Shown: one piece after another, positions 26,156-34,851 of the stretch
Position numbering within the stretch: the stretch's first letter is position 1
Layout of the letters: every line of letters begins with the position of its first letter
Assembly: GCA_903868245.1 (NCBI GenBank)
Contig: CAIPUN010000064.1
Location: forward strand, 1 to 55,941
Length of the DNA stretch: 55,941 bases
Reading direction: 5' to 3'
Source of the DNA: an uncultured Sphingomonadales bacterium
GTDB taxonomy: Bacteria; Pseudomonadota; Alphaproteobacteria; Sphingomonadales; Sphingomonadaceae
Translations under genes and position numbers: made by a program
Notes under the pieces: generated by a model
What the model saw: the letters and a program-made list of their open reading frames with translations, nothing else
Told to the model about the DNA's origin: nothing
Databases searched by the model: none

Positions 26156-26839
26156 ATGTCGCATATGAAAAAATATCTGGGCGCAGTTATGGTGGGCGTT
26201 GCGGCGTTCTCCGCTGGCTTATCTGCGACGCCTGCGCCAAACAAATGGCTGTCGACCGTGACGGTCACGGACAAAGGTGCGCATATTCTGGGCAACCCTG
26301 CTGCGCCTAACAAAGTGGTCGAATATCTCAGCTACACATGCGGACATTGCGCGGAATTTGAAATGAAGGAAGCGCCGGCGTTCAAAACGCAATTTGTCGC
26401 CACCGGCAAGGCCAGCCTCGAAATTCGTAACATGGTGCTCAATCCGGTTGATTTGACTGCTGCCATGCTGGCGCGCTGCGGCGGTAAGACAAAGTTCTTC
26501 GGGAATCAGAGGCATCTGCTCGCAACTCAAGCCACTTGGTCTGGTAAAACAAAAAATATTAGCGCCGCCACGCGGGACAAGTTGAAGGCGCAGGATTATA
26601 CTGGGTTTATGGTCGGCACCTTTGACGAAATCGGCCTGGGCCCCATCATGCAACAACGCGGAATCACGCCAGCACAGGCGAAAACCTGCTTGGCCGACAA
26701 GGCTGCATTTAATGCTATTATTGGTATGACGGAAGCAGGATCCGCGCTTGGTGTGCGCGGCACGCCAGCATTTTTGGTCAATGGCGTATTGCAGGACCAC
26801 ATCCATAATGTTGCCGAATTAAAGGCGGCAATGAAGTAA
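26156..26839 (+). CDS. Periplasmic DsbA-family thiol:disulfide oxidoreductase (CGHC)
   Basis: A 227-residue exported thioredoxin-fold protein. The N-terminal signal sequence is about residues 1-24 (MKKYLGAVMVGVAAF). The redox motif C62-G-H-C65 is in YLSYTCGHCAEF, a second pair of cysteines lies in the helical insert (LARCGG, KTCLADK), and the cis-Pro loop is GVRGTPAFLVNG. AAGGTCC nine bases before ATG 26156 is a plausible ribosome-binding site; ATG 26165 is the alternative. It is followed 40 bases later by a lipoprotein paralogue. The two probably act in periplasmic disulfide formation or exchange. Confidence 0.9.
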   Translation: MSHMKKYLGAVMVGVAAFSAGLSATPAPNKWLSTVTVTDKGAHILGNPAAPNKVVEYLSYTCGHCAEFEMKEAPAFKTQFVATGKASLEIRNMVLNPVDLTAAMLARCGGKTKFFGNQRHLLATQATWSGKTKNISAATRDKLKAQDYTGFMVGTFDEIGLGPIMQQRGITPAQAKTCLADKAAFNAIIGMTEAGSALGVRGTPAFLVNGVLQDHIHNVAELKAAMK

Positions 26840-26879
26840 ATCGAAATCACAGACAGAAGGCCAGACAGAAGGATATCAC

Positions 26880-27617
26880 ATGCGTATCAAGACATTCATT
26901 TTGACAACTGCCGCGGCATTTGCACTTGCCGCATGTGGCGGTGCCGACACGGCTGGCGCACCAAAAGGTGAACCGCTGGCAAAGGTTGCTGCCCCTGCGG
27001 ATAAAACATGGGTCGATGTTGTCACCAAAACCGAATTTGGCGGCTATCAAATGGGTAACCCCAATGCAAAATTGAAGCTGGTCGAATATGGCGCAATTAC
27101 CTGCCCCGGCTGTGCGCAGTTTTCGATGCAGTCGACCGAGGAATTGCACAAGCTGGTCAATGACGGCACCGTTTCGATGGAATTTCGGCCATTTCTCGTC
27201 CACGGTATTCAAGACGTACCAGGTTTCCTTTTGGCCCAGTGCAGCGGACCGGAGGCGTTTTTCCCGCTCACCGATCAGCTTTATGCCGAACAGGCTTCAT
27301 GGCTCGGCAAAATCAGCAGCGTGACCGAGGCGGACCAGCAAGCGATGCAGAAAATGTCGCCGGAACAGATCGCAACGTTGCTCGGCACGAAAATGGGCTT
27401 GATCGAATTTGTAAAATCACGCGGCATTAGCGAAGACCAAGCCAAAGCTTGCTTGTCGGACAAGGCCGCGATTGATGCCCTGATCAAAACAACCGAGCGC
27501 GGGACGAAGGAAGATGAAGTCTCTGGCACGCCATTCTTCTTGCTCAACGGCGCCAAGCTGGACGCCAGCTCGTGGGTGCAAGTGAAGAGTAAGCTGGTCG
27601 AGGCCGGCGCACGCTAA
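26880..27617 (+). CDS. DsbA-family thiol:disulfide oxidoreductase lipoprotein (CPGC)
   Basis: A 245-residue paralogue of the preceding gene, anchored by a lipid: signal peptide residues 1-18 with lipobox L-A-A-C19. The redox motif is C75-P-G-C78 in YGAITCPGCAQF, and the cis-Pro loop is SGTPFFLLNG. Like its neighbour it has a helical insert with KACLSDKAA. The different dipeptide (PG versus GH) predicts a different redox potential, so the pair may split oxidising and reducing or isomerising roles. It ends 43 bases before smc. Confidence 0.9.
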   Translation: MRIKTFILTTAAAFALAACGGADTAGAPKGEPLAKVAAPADKTWVDVVTKTEFGGYQMGNPNAKLKLVEYGAITCPGCAQFSMQSTEELHKLVNDGTVSMEFRPFLVHGIQDVPGFLLAQCSGPEAFFPLTDQLYAEQASWLGKISSVTEADQQAMQKMSPEQIATLLGTKMGLIEFVKSRGISEDQAKACLSDKAAIDALIKTTERGTKEDEVSGTPFFLLNGAKLDASSWVQVKSKLVEAGAR

Positions 27618-27660
27618 ATATGGCTCTGGCGGGCCATGACATCGCTGTAACCGCAATGGG

Positions 27661-30600
27661 GTGCGCGCCTTGCGGATAAAGAAGCTGAAACTTGTCGGCT
27701 TCAAAAGCTTTGTCGAGCCCGCTGAACTCCGGATCGAAAGCGGGCTGACCGGCATTGTCGGGCCAAATGGCTGCGGTAAATCCAACCTATTGGAAGCCAT
27801 ACGCTGGGTGATGGGGGAAAGCAGCGCCAAGTCGATGCGCAGCGCAGGCATGGAAGATGTGATTTTTGCCGGAACCGCGTCGCGCCCGCCCCGCGATTTC
27901 GCTGAAGTCACGATATTGGCCGAACGCAGCGATGATAATGCCGACGGTGACGCTGACGAAGAATTGGAAGTCACCCGCCGGATCGAACGGGGTGCTGGCT
28001 CCGCCTATCGGTCCAATGGCCGCGATGTGCGGGCGAAGGATGTGGCGCTTATCTTCGCCGACGCCGCGACGGGCGCGCATTCCCCTGCTTTGGTAAGCCA
28101 AGGCCGCATTGGCGCGATAATCTCGGCTAAGCCGCAAGAACGCCGTCAGATGCTGGAAGAAGCGGCTGGTATTTCGGGCCTGCATGTCCGGCGTAAGGAT
28201 GCCGAACAAAAGCTACGCGCCGCCGAAAGCAATTTGGCGCGGCTGGCGACCATTCTTGCCGATATGGACGCGCGCGCAAGCCAATTACGCCGCCAAGCCA
28301 AGCAAGCCGAACGCTATCGCACGCTGACCAAAGACATATTGCAAGCAGAAGCGCGGCTGATTTTTGTCCGCTGGCGTGAGGCCAAGCTAGCAGCAGATGT
28401 AGCGCGGGCCGACGCCAATATAGCAGCTAAGGCAGTTGAGGACGCCGCCGTGGCCCAGCGCGTCCTCACCGAAAAGCAGCAAGAGGCTGTGCGACAACTT
28501 GCCGATGCGCGGGCACTGGCGATGGCGGCGCGCGATGCGGCCAGTGATGTGTCGAACAAGATCGTGCAGCTAACGGGCGAATATGAACGGATCATCCAAC
28601 GCCAATCCGACCTCGCGGCGCAAGCCGCCCGCATGGCCGACGATGGCGCGCGTGAAGGCAAGCTGACGCATGATGCGGCAGATGCGCTCGCCCGTTTGCA
28701 GACGGAAAGCGGTAAATTGGCCGACCAGATTAAAGCGCAAGAGGAGGAGCGCCCTGCGTTGCTGCGCACCGCGGAAAATGCCGAACGGCAAGCGCGGGAG
28801 AGCGAAATTGCCTTGGCCAATGCATCCGCAGAGCAAGCGCGCGCAGACGCCGAATTGCGCGTGGCCGACGCGGCGCTGGCGGCGGCGGCAACACGTGTGC
28901 AACGGGCCGAACAGGTCTGCGCGCGGGTTAATGCCGAACGGGACGCTTTGGGGGATGAGGCGGCATATGCTGCATCCAAAAGCCAAGCCGATGCCGACGT
29001 CCAAAAATTGCAGACACAATTGCAAGCCGACAGCCATGCGCATGAAGCCGCCGAAGCGCAGCGCGCTGCGCTGATCTCCGCCCGCGATGTTGCCCAAGTC
29101 GCCAACGCCAGTGCCAAGGCCGAACTCGCCGCTTTACTGACCGAGCAAAGCGCACTGCAACGTTCCTTGACCAAGGGCCAAAGCAACAAGGCGATCGACC
29201 GTATTTCGGTCAAGCCAGGCTATGAACACGCTCTGGCCGCTGCGCTAGGTGACGATGCAGATGCGAGCATTGGCGGCGAAACGGGACGCCGCTGGCTTGG
29301 CGGTGCCGTTGCGCTTGGCCAAGTCGCCGACACCGCCCTGATCCATTTTGTCGATGCCCCGCCAGAACTTGCAGCGCGATTGTCTATGGTGCGCGTTGCT
29401 GAAACCGATGATGGCCAAAAATTGGCCCCTGGCGAACGTCTGGTGACATTGGCAGGCAGGCTACGCCGCTGGGACGGCTTTGCTACCGATGGTGATGGCG
29501 CGACGATTGCAGAACAACTCGTCCGCGCCAATCGTTTGGCCGAATTGGAAACGCTCATTGCGCCGGCGCAAGCCGCGCTCGATGCACAAGCGCAAAGCCT
29601 GTTGCAGATGAATGATAAGATTGAAGCTGCGCAGGATATGGTCCGCACCGCAGCAGCGGCGCGTGTCGCTACCGAAGGCCAGTTGCGGCAAGCCCTGCGC
29701 GCGGTCGATCAAGCCGAAGACGCATTGGCGCGACTAAAATCTGCAAAGGCCGCACTTGGCGACCGCATGGCCGCAGCAGAGCAAGATTTGGCCGAGGCGC
29801 AAGCGGAGCGCAAAGCGACGGAGAAGGCACGGCACGCCTTGCCCGACGGGTCACATCATGCGGACCTTGTCCAAAACCTCTCCGCCGCGCATGAGGCAAC
29901 GCGCGACCTGTTGGCGCGCAATCAGGCGGACCTGTCTGCGCTGGAACAACGCATAGCGCAAAGCCGTGAGCGCCGCGCCGTGGCGATGGCCGAAATTCGC
30001 AGTTGGCAGGACCGTGCAGGCGAAGCTGAACGCCGGATCGCCGAAATGAACAAACGCAGCGCCGACGTCGCTACTGAACAAGCAGAGATGTCGGGAAGGC
30101 CGGAAATACTGGCCCGCGATATTGCTACTCTACAGGCTGATAAAGAGCAGTTGGCCGAGAAGCTTACTGGCCTAGTAACCGCCGAAACGGCGCATGAAAC
30201 GACATTGCGCGCACTTGAAAGCGAATTGTCGGCTGCGGCAGAGCAGCTATCCGTCGCGCGCGAAGCCCGCGCCGGCGCCGAAGCCCGCGCCGAAAATCAG
30301 GAACTGCGCCGCGTCGAAATGGGCCGGATTTCAGGGGAACGGTTCGAATGTCCGCCTCCCGTCCTGCCCGAAAAACTGAACTTTGACGAAGATGCGATGG
30401 ACGATGCAGGCGTGGAGTCGAGCCGCCTCGACCGCTTGCAAAACGAACGCGAGCGCATCGGACCTGTAAACCTGATCGCCGCCGATGAGCTGGCCGAACT
30501 GGAATTGCAGCAAGGTACAGGCGTTGCCGAAAGCGAAGAGCTTACCCTTGCCATCAACCGCTTACGCGGTTCCATCGGCAGTCTGAACCGCGAAGGCCGC

Positions 30601-31083
30601 GCGCGGTTACTGACGGCTTTTGAGGCTGTAGACAGCCACTTTCGCCGCCTGTTTTCGACCTTGTTCAATGGCGGACAAGCGCATCTAGCGTTGATCGACA
30701 GCGATGATCCGTTGGAAGCTGGCCTCGAAATTTTCGCACAACCGCCGGGGAAGAAACTGCAGTCGCTCACCCTGCTGTCGGGCGGCGAACAGGCGCTGAC
30801 AGCGGTCGCGCTCATCTTCGGCTTGTTCCTCACGAACCCCGCGCCAATTTGCGTGCTCGACGAAGTCGACGCGCCTTTGGATGATGCCAATATCGAACGC
30901 TTCTGCGACTTGCTCGACGCGATGACGCAGGAGACCGCGACGCGTTACCTCATCGTCACCCACAATGCCGTAACGATGAGTCGGATGCACCGTTTGTTCG
31001 GCGTGACGATGGTGGAGCAGGGCATCAGCCGACTGGTATCGGTTGACCTTGGGGGCGCAGAGCAATTACTGGCCGCAGAATGA
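27661..31083 (+). CDS. smc: Chromosome segregation protein SMC
   Basis: Condensin ATPase that organises and segregates the chromosome with ScpA/ScpB; 1140 residues. The N-terminal head has Walker A GPNGCGKSN (34-42). Two long coiled coils are very Ala/Glu/Gln-rich, about 170-490 and 660-910. The hinge lies between them around residues 510-640 (GYEHALAAALGDDAD). The C-terminal head has the LSGGEQAL signature (about 1039-1046) and Walker B VLDEVDAPLDDAN. Start is GTG 27661 or a TTG three codons later. The stop forms ATGA with the next gene. Confidence 0.96.
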   Translation: MRALRIKKLKLVGFKSFVEPAELRIESGLTGIVGPNGCGKSNLLEAIRWVMGESSAKSMRSAGMEDVIFAGTASRPPRDFAEVTILAERSDDNADGDADEELEVTRRIERGAGSAYRSNGRDVRAKDVALIFADAATGAHSPALVSQGRIGAIISAKPQERRQMLEEAAGISGLHVRRKDAEQKLRAAESNLARLATILADMDARASQLRRQAKQAERYRTLTKDILQAEARLIFVRWREAKLAADVARADANIAAKAVEDAAVAQRVLTEKQQEAVRQLADARALAMAARDAASDVSNKIVQLTGEYERIIQRQSDLAAQAARMADDGAREGKLTHDAADALARLQTESGKLADQIKAQEEERPALLRTAENAERQARESEIALANASAEQARADAELRVADAALAAAATRVQRAEQVCARVNAERDALGDEAAYAASKSQADADVQKLQTQLQADSHAHEAAEAQRAALISARDVAQVANASAKAELAALLTEQSALQRSLTKGQSNKAIDRISVKPGYEHALAAALGDDADASIGGETGRRWLGGAVALGQVADTALIHFVDAPPELAARLSMVRVAETDDGQKLAPGERLVTLAGRLRRWDGFATDGDGATIAEQLVRANRLAELETLIAPAQAALDAQAQSLLQMNDKIEAAQDMVRTAAAARVATEGQLRQALRAVDQAEDALARLKSAKAALGDRMAAAEQDLAEAQAERKATEKARHALPDGSHHADLVQNLSAAHEATRDLLARNQADLSALEQRIAQSRERRAVAMAEIRSWQDRAGEAERRIAEMNKRSADVATEQAEMSGRPEILARDIATLQADKEQLAEKLTGLVTAETAHETTLRALESELSAAAEQLSVAREARAGAEARAENQELRRVEMGRISGERFECPPPVLPEKLNFDEDAMDDAGVESSRLDRLQNERERIGPVNLIAADELAELELQQGTGVAESEELTLAINRLRGSIGSLNREGRARLLTAFEAVDSHFRRLFSTLFNGGQAHLALIDSDDPLEAGLEIFAQPPGKKLQSLTLLSGGEQALTAVALIFGLFLTNPAPICVLDEVDAPLDDANIERFCDLLDAMTQETATRYLIVTHNAVTMSRMHRLFGVTMVEQGISRLVSVDLGGAEQLLAAE

Positions 31084-31949
31084 CTTTGCACGGCCCCATC
31101 ACCAACAGCTTTATCTCGCAACGCCTTCGGCTGAACTATGTCGACTGGGGTAATCCCGACGCGCCGCCCTTGCTTTTGGTCCATGGTGGCCGTGATCATG
31201 CGCGCAGCTGGGATTGGGTAGCCGAAGAATTGCGCCACGATTGGCATATCATCGCGCCCGATTTGCGGGGTCATGGCGACAGCGCCTGGTCGCCCGATGG
31301 CAGCTATGAAATGTCGACTTTTGTTTACGACCTTGCGCAGTTGATCCATCAACTCAACCTTTCCCCTGTCAGCATCATTGCCCATTCGATGGGCGGCAAT
31401 ATCGCGACCCGCTATGCTGGCCTGTTCCCCGAAAATGTCCGTAAGATGGTGAATATCGAAGGACTGGGCCTGTCCCCAAAAATGCAGGCCGAACGCGACG
31501 CCATCGGTATTCAAACCCGTTTCCGCCAGTGGATTGAGGACAAGCGCAACGCCGCTGGCCGCACGCCAAAGCGGTATCCCAATATCGAAGCCGCATATGA
31601 ACGGATGAAGACCGAAAATAGCTATTTGACGGACGAACAAGCGCGGCATTTGACCGTGCATGGTATCAGCCGCAACGAGGATGGCAGCTGGAGTTGGAAG
31701 TTCGATAACTACCTCAACATTTGGGCGATCTTCGATATGCCGCGTGAGGATTTGTTGGCCATTTGGGAATCCATCACCTGCCCGATGTTGTTGATGTATG
31801 GCGCCAATAGCTGGGCCTCCAACCCTGAAAAGGATGGCCGCATCGCGCATTTCCCGACGGCCAAGGTCATCGAATATGAAAATGCCGGCCATTGGTTACA
31901 CCATGACCAGTTCGACCGCTTCATGGCCGACGTGCGGGCGTTTCTATAG
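31080..31949 (+). CDS. Alpha/beta hydrolase
   Basis: Predicted cytosolic serine hydrolase of 289 residues, coupled to smc by an ATGA overlap. Oxyanion-hole motif LLLVHGGRDHARSWD (31-45), DLRGHGDS after strand 4, nucleophile elbow A-H-S103-M-G-G, and a catalytic His in ENAGHWLHHDQ near the C-terminus. The acid residue is likely an Asp after MLLMYGANS. The family resembles epoxide/haloalkane hydrolases and esterases; substrate is not predictable. Its TAG stop is the first triplet of a 16-base palindrome. Confidence 0.88.
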   Translation: MTLHGPITNSFISQRLRLNYVDWGNPDAPPLLLVHGGRDHARSWDWVAEELRHDWHIIAPDLRGHGDSAWSPDGSYEMSTFVYDLAQLIHQLNLSPVSIIAHSMGGNIATRYAGLFPENVRKMVNIEGLGLSPKMQAERDAIGIQTRFRQWIEDKRNAAGRTPKRYPNIEAAYERMKTENSYLTDEQARHLTVHGISRNEDGSWSWKFDNYLNIWAIFDMPREDLLAIWESITCPMLLMYGANSWASNPEKDGRIAHFPTAKVIEYENAGHWLHHDQFDRFMADVRAFL

Positions 31950-31962
31950 GGTCCTGACCCTA
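31947..31962. repeat. TAGGGTC-CT-GACCCTA palindrome between convergent genes
   Basis: Seven-base perfect arms around CT. The first TAG (31947-31949) is the stop of the alpha/beta hydrolase, and the opposite-strand TAG (31962-31960) is the stop of the ligase. The same core occurs at 45298-45315 and, inside a much larger hairpin, at 48385-48470. Confidence 0.85.
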
Positions 31963-33528
31963 ACCAATCATCGCGCGTAAGGCGGCAATGCTGTCCGCCT
32001 CATCCGCTGGCTTGTCACGGCGCAGGCGGGAGATGCGCGGGAAACGCATCGCTATGCCCGATTTATGCCGCTTGGATTCGTGCACCGCATCAAACGCAAC
32101 CTCCAGCACCAAAGATTTTTCCACTTCCCGCACGGGGCCAAAACGCGCGACCGTGTTATCGCGGACAAAGCGGTCGAGCCATTTCAGTTCCGCATCGCTG
32201 AACCCGGAATAGGCCTTGCCCACGGGCAACAAGGTGCCCTCGGGCGTCCAGCAGCCAAAGGTATAATCCGAATAATAAGACGAACGTTTCCCGCTACCAC
32301 GCTGCGCATACATCATGACGCAATCGGCAACGAGCGGTTCGCGTTTCCATTTGTACCAAAGGCCGACCTTGCGGCCCGCCAGATAGGGCGCATCACGCCG
32401 CTTCAACATGACGCCCTCAATCGCCGCCGCACGCGCCGCTGCGCGTATTTCTGCCAGATGGTCAAAATCCCGCGCTTCGATGATCGTGGACAGGTCGAAG
32501 CGAGCCGTATCGAGCCTGGCGGCGAACAACTCCAGCCTTTGCCGCCGTGCGGTCCATGGCTGGCTGCGCATATCCTCTGCCCCGTCGAATAAAATGTCAT
32601 ACAGGCGCACAAATACGGGATATTCCGCCTGCATCGCGGCGGTTACATTCTTACGGCCCAAGCGTTGTTGCAGCGCATTGAAGCTCGCCGCCTCCCCGCC
32701 TTGCACATCGCCGCGTACCAATAATTCGCCATCGACCACGCCAATGCCGTTGAAGGCGGCGGCGATTTCCGGAAAGGCTGCCGTTACCTCATCACCACCC
32801 CGGCTGAACAACCGCGTTTCCCCGCCGGTTGAGGCAATCTGAATGCGGATGCCGTCCCATTTCCATTCGGCGGCGAAATCTTCCAGATCGACACTTCCAT
32901 CTTCCAAAGGGTGGGCCAGCATGAAGGGCCGGAAAAACGCGCTATCGGCAGGGTCGGGACGTTCGGACTTGCCCTCGCCCCAGGCAAATAATGCGGCATA
33001 AGGCGGGCGAAGTGCGTGCCAGACCTCCTCGACATCGTCTACCGAAACGCCAAAAGCCTGCCCAAAGGCGGTTTTGGCCAGCCGTGCCGATATGCCCACG
33101 CGCATGCCGCCTGTTGCCAGCTTCAGCAGCGCATAACGGCCATTGGCATCCAGCCTGTCCATCAGTTCCGCCAGAACATTTGGCGCGCGCGCACGGCTTG
33201 TGTTGTTGAGCAGGTCAATGACCTCCGACACTGTTGGTACCACGGCATCCGCGCTGACCTCTGGCCACATCAGCGCGACAGTCTCCGCCGTGTCGCCGAC
33301 ATAATCGCGGCTCATGCGGAACAGCATCGGGTCAAAGCGTTCCTCGGCCATCGCGCGGATCGCCGACGATTTAACTGTGGCAATGCTGAGTGTGCCCGCG
33401 AGCGCAGCTAACGCCCAGCCGCGATCCGGGTCAGGCGTATCGCGCAGATAATCGGCAATCAACCTGACCTTATGGTCGCGCGAGCGTGTGTAAATCAGCC
33501 CGTCGATAAGCGCGGCGAAAGCCTGCAT
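31960..33528 (-). CDS. ATP-dependent DNA ligase (cisplatin damage response type)
   Basis: Seals nicks in double-stranded DNA using ATP; 522 residues. An N-terminal DNA-binding helical domain (1-180) is followed by the nucleotidyltransferase domain with motif I K223-W-D-G (EWKWDGIRIQ), motif III FVRLYDILFDG, motif IV EGVMLKRRDAPYL and motif V GLWYKWKR. The OB domain carries RFPRISRLRRDKPADEAD. It belongs to the bacterial ligase group normally clustered with a metallo-beta-lactamase exonuclease, a DEXH helicase and the PdeM phosphoesterase. Here only the exonuclease is adjacent, ending at the ligase start. It acts beside the essential NAD-dependent LigA, presumably in damage repair. Confidence 0.93.
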   Translation of the reverse strand: MQAFAALIDGLIYTRSRDHKVRLIADYLRDTPDPDRGWALAALAGTLSIATVKSSAIRAMAEERFDPMLFRMSRDYVGDTAETVALMWPEVSADAVVPTVSEVIDLLNNTSRARAPNVLAELMDRLDANGRYALLKLATGGMRVGISARLAKTAFGQAFGVSVDDVEEVWHALRPPYAALFAWGEGKSERPDPADSAFFRPFMLAHPLEDGSVDLEDFAAEWKWDGIRIQIASTGGETRLFSRGGDEVTAAFPEIAAAFNGIGVVDGELLVRGDVQGGEAASFNALQQRLGRKNVTAAMQAEYPVFVRLYDILFDGAEDMRSQPWTARRQRLELFAARLDTARFDLSTIIEARDFDHLAEIRAAARAAAIEGVMLKRRDAPYLAGRKVGLWYKWKREPLVADCVMMYAQRGSGKRSSYYSDYTFGCWTPEGTLLPVGKAYSGFSDAELKWLDRFVRDNTVARFGPVREVEKSLVLEVAFDAVHESKRHKSGIAMRFPRISRLRRDKPADEADSIAALRAMIG

Positions 33529-34592
33529 CAGCTCTCATCCTCCTCTTCACGGCCAACCAGATCAAGCGCACGCGCTTTCAATTGGTGCAGCTCACACCAG
33601 CGACCAAGCGCATCGGTTCGGCCATGGGTGATCCATGTTTCGCTGGGCCGAAGTTCCAACAATGTGTCGGTCAACTCGTTCCAATCGGCATGGTCTGAAA
33701 TGACCAAAGGCAGTTCAACATTACGCTGCCGCGCACGTTGCCGCACCCGCATCCATCCCGATGCCATGGCGGTTATCGGGTCAGGTAGACGTTGCGTCCA
33801 ACGGTCATTCATCGCCGATGGCGGCGCAATGACAATCGCGCCTTTCATCTCGGCCTTGGCAAGTCCCGTCGCCAATATGAGCTCACCCAAAGTGACATTA
33901 TGCGCCGCATAGAGATCGCACATTTTCTGCATCGCGCCGTGGATATAAATGGGCGCATCATAGCCCGCACGCCGCAGTTCTGCGATGACGCGCTGCGCCT
34001 TGCCCAACGCATAGGCCCCTATCAATATGCACCCATCGACATTGGCTTCGCGTGCGGCGAGCAATTTGGCAATCTCATCCTCAATCGGCGGATGGGTAAA
34101 GACGGGCAAGCCAAAGGTCGCCTCGGTAATAAGCACATCGCAAGGCACGGATTCAAATGACGCGCAGGTTGGGTCGAAACGCCGTTTATAATCGCCGGTC
34201 ACGACCACCCGCTCGCCCGCATGTTCCAGCAGGATTTGTGCGGAGCCCAAAACATGTCCGGCAGGGTGAAAGCTGATCTTCACACCATTTGCTTCAAACC
34301 CGTCGCCATAGGGCATGGGCGTGCCTGTGTCGGTGCCATAACGCAGCGCCATGATCGCCAGCGTCTCTGGCGTCGCCCAAACGGCTTTATGACCACTGCG
34401 CGCATGGTCGGCATGACCGTGCGTCACCAACGCGCGTTCGACGGGACGGGACGGGTCAATCCACATGTCCGCTGGCTTGACATAAATGCCATGCGCATGT
34501 GGTTCTATCCAATGTTGGGCGGCAGTTCTGGAGATTATAACGGTCCTTTTCTGAGGCCCGATATGGGGTGCAGCGCCGACGATGTAAACCAA
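33528..34592 (-). CDS. Ligase-associated DNA exonuclease, metallo-beta-lactamase fold
   Basis: Predicted nuclease of the ligase-associated (TIGR04122-like) MBL/beta-CASP family. The metal-binding motif THGHADHARSGH, followed by HPAGHVLGSAQILLE, VVTGDYKRRFDP and a C-terminal SDHADWNEL, matches the Artemis/SNM1-like arrangement. The stop shares its last base with the ligase start. The frame is open to 34664, but the family usually begins near WIEPHAHGIYV. The in-frame codons there are a TTG at 34592 (no ribosome-binding site) or an ATA at 34538 five bases after AAAAGGA, so the true start is uncertain. Its 5' end is divergent from the small glpK-linked ORF. Confidence 0.85.
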   Translation of the reverse strand: MVYIVGAAPHIGPQKRTVIISRTAAQHWIEPHAHGIYVKPADMWIDPSRPVERALVTHGHADHARSGHKAVWATPETLAIMALRYGTDTGTPMPYGDGFEANGVKISFHPAGHVLGSAQILLEHAGERVVVTGDYKRRFDPTCASFESVPCDVLITEATFGLPVFTHPPIEDEIAKLLAAREANVDGCILIGAYALGKAQRVIAELRRAGYDAPIYIHGAMQKMCDLYAAHNVTLGELILATGLAKAEMKGAIVIAPPSAMNDRWTQRLPDPITAMASGWMRVRQRARQRNVELPLVISDHADWNELTDTLLELRPSETWITHGRTDALGRWCELHQLKARALDLVGREEEDES

Positions 34593-34632
34593 TCGCAGGG
34601 CTGCTGATTTATAATGTTGATGCGCAGGCGGC

Positions 34633-34851
34633 GTGCATAATTTTCTATTGTACCGTCCAGACACGCTATATGCGGGCGAAACATTTTTTCAGCATTTTGA
34701 CCTGTCATGGCTGCATTATATTGACGTGATGGTCTTTCTGCTGGTTAGTTCGATGCTGATGGCGCTGGCGGTCAACCGTCTGGTTTTCGGCAACCGCGCG
34801 ATATTGATAATTTCAAGGGAGGAGCGCGCATTCCGCGCGGCAGAAGCATGA
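34633..34851 (+). CDS. Small single-pass membrane protein upstream of glpK, unrecognised
   Basis: A 72-residue frame from GTG 34633 (AGGCGG upstream). Residues about 29-52 (YIDVMVFLLVSSMLMALAVN) form one hydrophobic helix, with a basic/acidic tail (NRAILIISREERAFRAAEA). Its stop overlaps the glpK start as ATGA, implying translational coupling and arguing that it is real. I do not recognise a family. It may be a glycerol-metabolism accessory or simply a conserved hypothetical; no function is assigned. Confidence 0.55.
   Translation: MHNFLLYRPDTLYAGETFFQHFDLSWLHYIDVMVFLLVSSMLMALAVNRLVFGNRAILIISREERAFRAAEA

Noticed and set aside
28314-29213. 299-codon minus-strand frame, Ser/Ala/Arg-rich
   Set aside because: Antisense of the SMC coiled coil; the composition simply reflects reverse-complemented Ala/Glu/Gln codons.
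30240-30300. GCC-rich near-repeats inside smc
   Set aside because: Explained by Ala/Glu/Arg codon repetition in the coiled coil rather than a DNA repeat element.
30945-31892. 315-codon minus-strand frame
   Set aside because: Antisense of the SMC head and the alpha/beta hydrolase, both well supported on the plus strand.
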